A stretch of 8,397 nucleotides of DNA from Clostridia bacterium (GTDB lineage Bacteria; Bacillota; Clostridia; Oscillospirales; Acutalibacteraceae), in assembly GCA_017502965.1 (NCBI GenBank), contig JAFVTZ010000110.1:1-8397 (forward strand). Reading direction: 5' to 3'. The translations under genes and the position numbers were made by a program. The notes under the pieces were generated by a model that did not search any database, was not told where the DNA came from, and saw nothing but the letters and a program-made list of their open reading frames with translations. Positions 6,310 to 8,397 of this stretch are shown piece by piece. Position 1 is the first letter of the stretch. Each line of letters starts with the position of its first letter.

Positions 6310-7397
6310 TGAAAAATACCTTAGGAAACAGTATAACAGTAACCCTTTTCGGAGAAAGCCACGCAAAGGCTATCGGTGCTGTTATTGACGGTTTAGCCCC
6401 CGGAATAGAGGTTGATGAGGAGTTTATTGCGGCGCAACTTGATTTAAGGCGCCCTGTAGGCGCAATATCAACCCCAAGAGTTGAGGCTGATAAGTTTGAG
6501 ATTTTAAGCGGTGTTTTTGAGGGAAAAACAACAGGCACTCCGGTTTGTATTGTAATTCCCAATGAAAACACTAAATCAAAGGATTACAGCGAGATAAGAT
6601 GCAAAGCAAGACCGGGACATGCGGATTTTACCGCTTTTCAGAAATATCACGGTTTTGAAGACTACCGCGGCGGCGGTCATTTCAGCGGCAGAATAACTGC
6701 GGCTTTAGTAGCGGCAGGAGCTATTGCTGTTTTAGCGCTCAGAAAAAAAGGCATAAATATCGGCACTCATATTGCAAGGTGTGCGGGTGTTAATGATATA
6801 AATTTCAGCAATCTTGATGAAGATATCTCAGCCCTTAATAAAAAAGAGTTTGCGGTGCTGAGCGATGCTTTTGGCGAGGATATGAAAAACGCTATTTTAA
6901 AAGCAAAGCAAGATGGCGACAGTGTTGGCGGAATACTTGAAACTGCAGTTACAGGTATGCCTGCGGGTGTGGGAGAGCCTTGGTTTGACAGTGTTGAGAG
7001 TGTTTTATCCCGAGCAATGTTTGCAATACCTGCGATAAAAGGTGTTGAATTCGGGGCAGGATTCAGTATTTCCGATATGAAAGGAAGTTATGCTAACGAC
7101 CCGTTTAAAATAGAAAACGGTGAAATAGTGACCCTTTCCAATAATAACGGCGGTATAAACGGCGGTATTACAAACGGTATGCCTATTATTTTCAGATGTG
7201 CTGTAAAACCTACACCTACAATAAGCAAAAACCAACAGACAGTTGATTTTATAAATATGCAGAACACGGAAATTTTAGCAGGCGGCAGGCACGACCCCTG
7301 TATTGTTCACAGAGCAAGGGTAGTGGTTGACAGCGTTACAGCATTGGTGCTTTGCGATATTTTGGCTACAAGATTCGGCACAGATTGGTTGGCATAA
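6309..7397 (+). CDS. aroC: Chorismate synthase
   Basis: The protein is 362 aa, the normal AroC length. It catalyses the last shikimate-pathway step, 5-enolpyruvylshikimate-3-phosphate to chorismate, and needs reduced FMN. Family blocks are GNSITVTLFGESHAKAIG (6-23) with catalytic His18, QLDLRRP (43-49), KARPGHADF (99-107) with the second conserved His at 104, YRGGGHFSGRITAALVAAGA (119-138), the GFSISDMKGSYANDPF region (251-266), NNNGGINGGITNGMPI (278-293) and GRHDPCIV (326-333). In the first motif Ala19 replaces the Gly common after GESH, a mild change. The start codon shares one base with the aroB stop (TAATG), and AGAGGTG (6294-6300) inside aroB is its ribosome site, so translation of the two is probably coupled. 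The stop is one base from the next start. Confidence 0.96.
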   Translation: MKNTLGNSITVTLFGESHAKAIGAVIDGLAPGIEVDEEFIAAQLDLRRPVGAISTPRVEADKFEILSGVFEGKTTGTPVCIVIPNENTKSKDYSEIRCKARPGHADFTAFQKYHGFEDYRGGGHFSGRITAALVAAGAIAVLALRKKGINIGTHIARCAGVNDINFSNLDEDISALNKKEFAVLSDAFGEDMKNAILKAKQDGDSVGGILETAVTGMPAGVGEPWFDSVESVLSRAMFAIPAIKGVEFGAGFSISDMKGSYANDPFKIENGEIVTLSNNNGGINGGITNGMPIIFRCAVKPTPTISKNQQTVDFINMQNTEILAGGRHDPCIVHRARVVVDSVTALVLCDILATRFGTDWLA

Positions 7398-7398
7398 A

Positions 7399-8397
7399 AT
7401 GGAATACGGACTTATAGGTGAAAAACTCGGACACAGTTTTTCCAAAATAATACATACTGAACTTGCGGGTTATGATTACAGCCTTTACGAAATCCCGAAA
7501 GGCGAACTGGATTCCTTTATGAAAAAAGCGGATTTCAAGGCAATAAATGTAACAATACCTTATAAGCAGGATGTAATACCTTATCTTTATGAAATAGACG
7601 ATACCGCAAAAGAAATCGGTGCGGTTAATACAGTAGTTAATAAAAACGGTAAACTATACGGTTATAACACCGATTTTTACGGACTTTCAGCCCTCATAAA
7701 AAAATCAGAAATAGTAATTGAAAATAAAAAAGTGCTGATTTTAGGCAGCGGTGGCACATCGAAAACGGCATCCTCTGTTGCAAAATCTATGGGTGCTAAA
7801 GAAATTCTTAAAGTTTCCCGAAAAGGCGGAGACGGGCTTATAACCTACAGTCAGGCGGTTTTAAACCACAGCGATTCTGATGTTATAATCAATACAACTC
7901 CTTGCGGAATGTATCCCGATATAGATGCATCACCTATTGAAATAGAAGCCTTTAAAAACCTTTCGGGAGTGGTGGATGTAATTTATAATCCCATTTGTTC
8001 GAAACTTGTTGTAAAAGCAAAAGAAAAGGGAATAAAGGCTACAGGCGGTCTTTATATGCTGGTATTTCAAGCAGTCTCGGCGGCTGAAAAATTTATAGAT
8101 AAAAAATTCAATGAAAGCGATACCGAAAGGGTTTATAAAAAACTTTTAAAGGATAAACGAAATCTTGTACTTATAGGTATGCCGTCCTGCGGGAAAACGA
8201 CAATCGGAAAGGCTGTTGCAAAAGAACTTTCTATGGAGTTTGTTGACAGTGATGAACTGATAGTCAAAAAAACAGGCTTGACTATCCCTGAGATTTTCGA
8301 GACTAAAGGAGAAAAAGGTTTCAGAGAAATTGAATGCGAGGTTATAAGGGAAATTTCTTCGCTTCAGAATAAGGTTGTGGCCACAGGTGGCGGTGCA
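7399..8397 (+). CDS. aroE/aroK: Fused shikimate dehydrogenase-shikimate kinase (3' end outside window)
   Basis: One uninterrupted frame of 333 codons runs to the window edge. Residues 1-235 are AroE: GHSFSK (11-16) for shikimate binding, NVTIPYK (50-56) with catalytic Lys56, GAVNT (74-78), GYNTD (88-92) with Asp92, the NADP loop LILGSGGTSKTA (113-124), INTTPCGMYP (164-173) and ATGGLYMLVFQA (214-225). After a charged linker (about 236-253) an AroK domain begins: Walker A IGMPSCGKTTIG (259-270), FVDSDELI (281-288) with the shikimate-binding Asp285, FREIE (308-312) with Arg309, and ATGGGA (328-333). About 80-90 kinase residues are missing beyond the edge. The two activities are successive: dehydroshikimate to shikimate to shikimate-3-phosphate. 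The ATG lies 1 nt after the aroC stop with only a weak upstream purine site, so expression probably depends on coupling to aroC. Confidence 0.94.
   Translation, partial: MEYGLIGEKLGHSFSKIIHTELAGYDYSLYEIPKGELDSFMKKADFKAINVTIPYKQDVIPYLYEIDDTAKEIGAVNTVVNKNGKLYGYNTDFYGLSALIKKSEIVIENKKVLILGSGGTSKTASSVAKSMGAKEILKVSRKGGDGLITYSQAVLNHSDSDVIINTTPCGMYPDIDASPIEIEAFKNLSGVVDVIYNPICSKLVVKAKEKGIKATGGLYMLVFQAVSAAEKFIDKKFNESDTERVYKKLLKDKRNLVLIGMPSCGKTTIGKAVAKELSMEFVDSDELIVKKTGLTIPEIFETKGEKGFREIECEVIREISSLQNKVVATGGGA

Overview
The window is a stretch of bacterial chromosome with every gene on the + strand, tight spacing, low-to-moderate G+C by eye, and strong Shine-Dalgarno sites of the AGGAG/AAGGAG type. The gene families (a RecD2-type helicase, an orphan ComFC, an MreB-like protein, and a bifunctional AroQ-type chorismate mutase/prephenate dehydratase) and the sigma-A-like promoter suggest a Gram-positive Firmicute. 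An uncultured or gut member of the Clostridia (Oscillospirales/Ruminococcaceae-like) is my guess. The lineage is inferred from sequence style and gene content, not from a search.

Left block (1-2743): the C-terminal half of a RecD2-like helicase, cut by the window edge, overlaps comFC, which in turn overlaps an MreB/Mbl-family gene. The overlaps suggest one operon, whose promoter is not in view. The MreB-like protein has substitutions at several conserved nucleotide-site positions. The block closes with a short A+T-rich hairpin plus T-run (2751-2773).

Right block (2785-8397): a near-consensus promoter (TTGACA-17-TAAAAT) opens an aromatic amino-acid operon. It encodes a class I aminotransferase, chorismate mutase/prephenate dehydratase (pheA), 3-dehydroquinate synthase (aroB), chorismate synthase (aroC) and a fused shikimate dehydrogenase-shikimate kinase (aroE-aroK), which runs off the right end. 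Gene junctions are 4 nt, 15 nt, a 1-nt overlap and 1 nt. Together these enzymes cover shikimate-pathway steps 2, 4, 5 and 7, plus the branch to phenylpyruvate and its transamination. DAHP synthase, dehydroquinate dehydratase, EPSP synthase and tyrA are not visible and may lie outside the window.

The most interesting feature is the roughly 200-nt untranslated leader between this promoter and the aminotransferase (about 2820-3017). It has the layout of a classical ribosome-mediated transcription attenuator. A strong Shine-Dalgarno precedes a TTG-started, 20-codon leader peptide with 3 Phe and 4 Tyr codons, including a Phe-Arg-Phe-Tyr-Tyr run. Mutually exclusive 1:2, 2:3 and 3:4 hairpins follow, and the 3:4 hairpin is a good intrinsic terminator just before the first structural gene. 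In Firmicutes, aromatic amino-acid operons are more usually controlled by T-boxes, TRAP or repressors. No T-box signature is seen here, so a Phe/Tyr leader-peptide attenuator in this setting deserves a second look.
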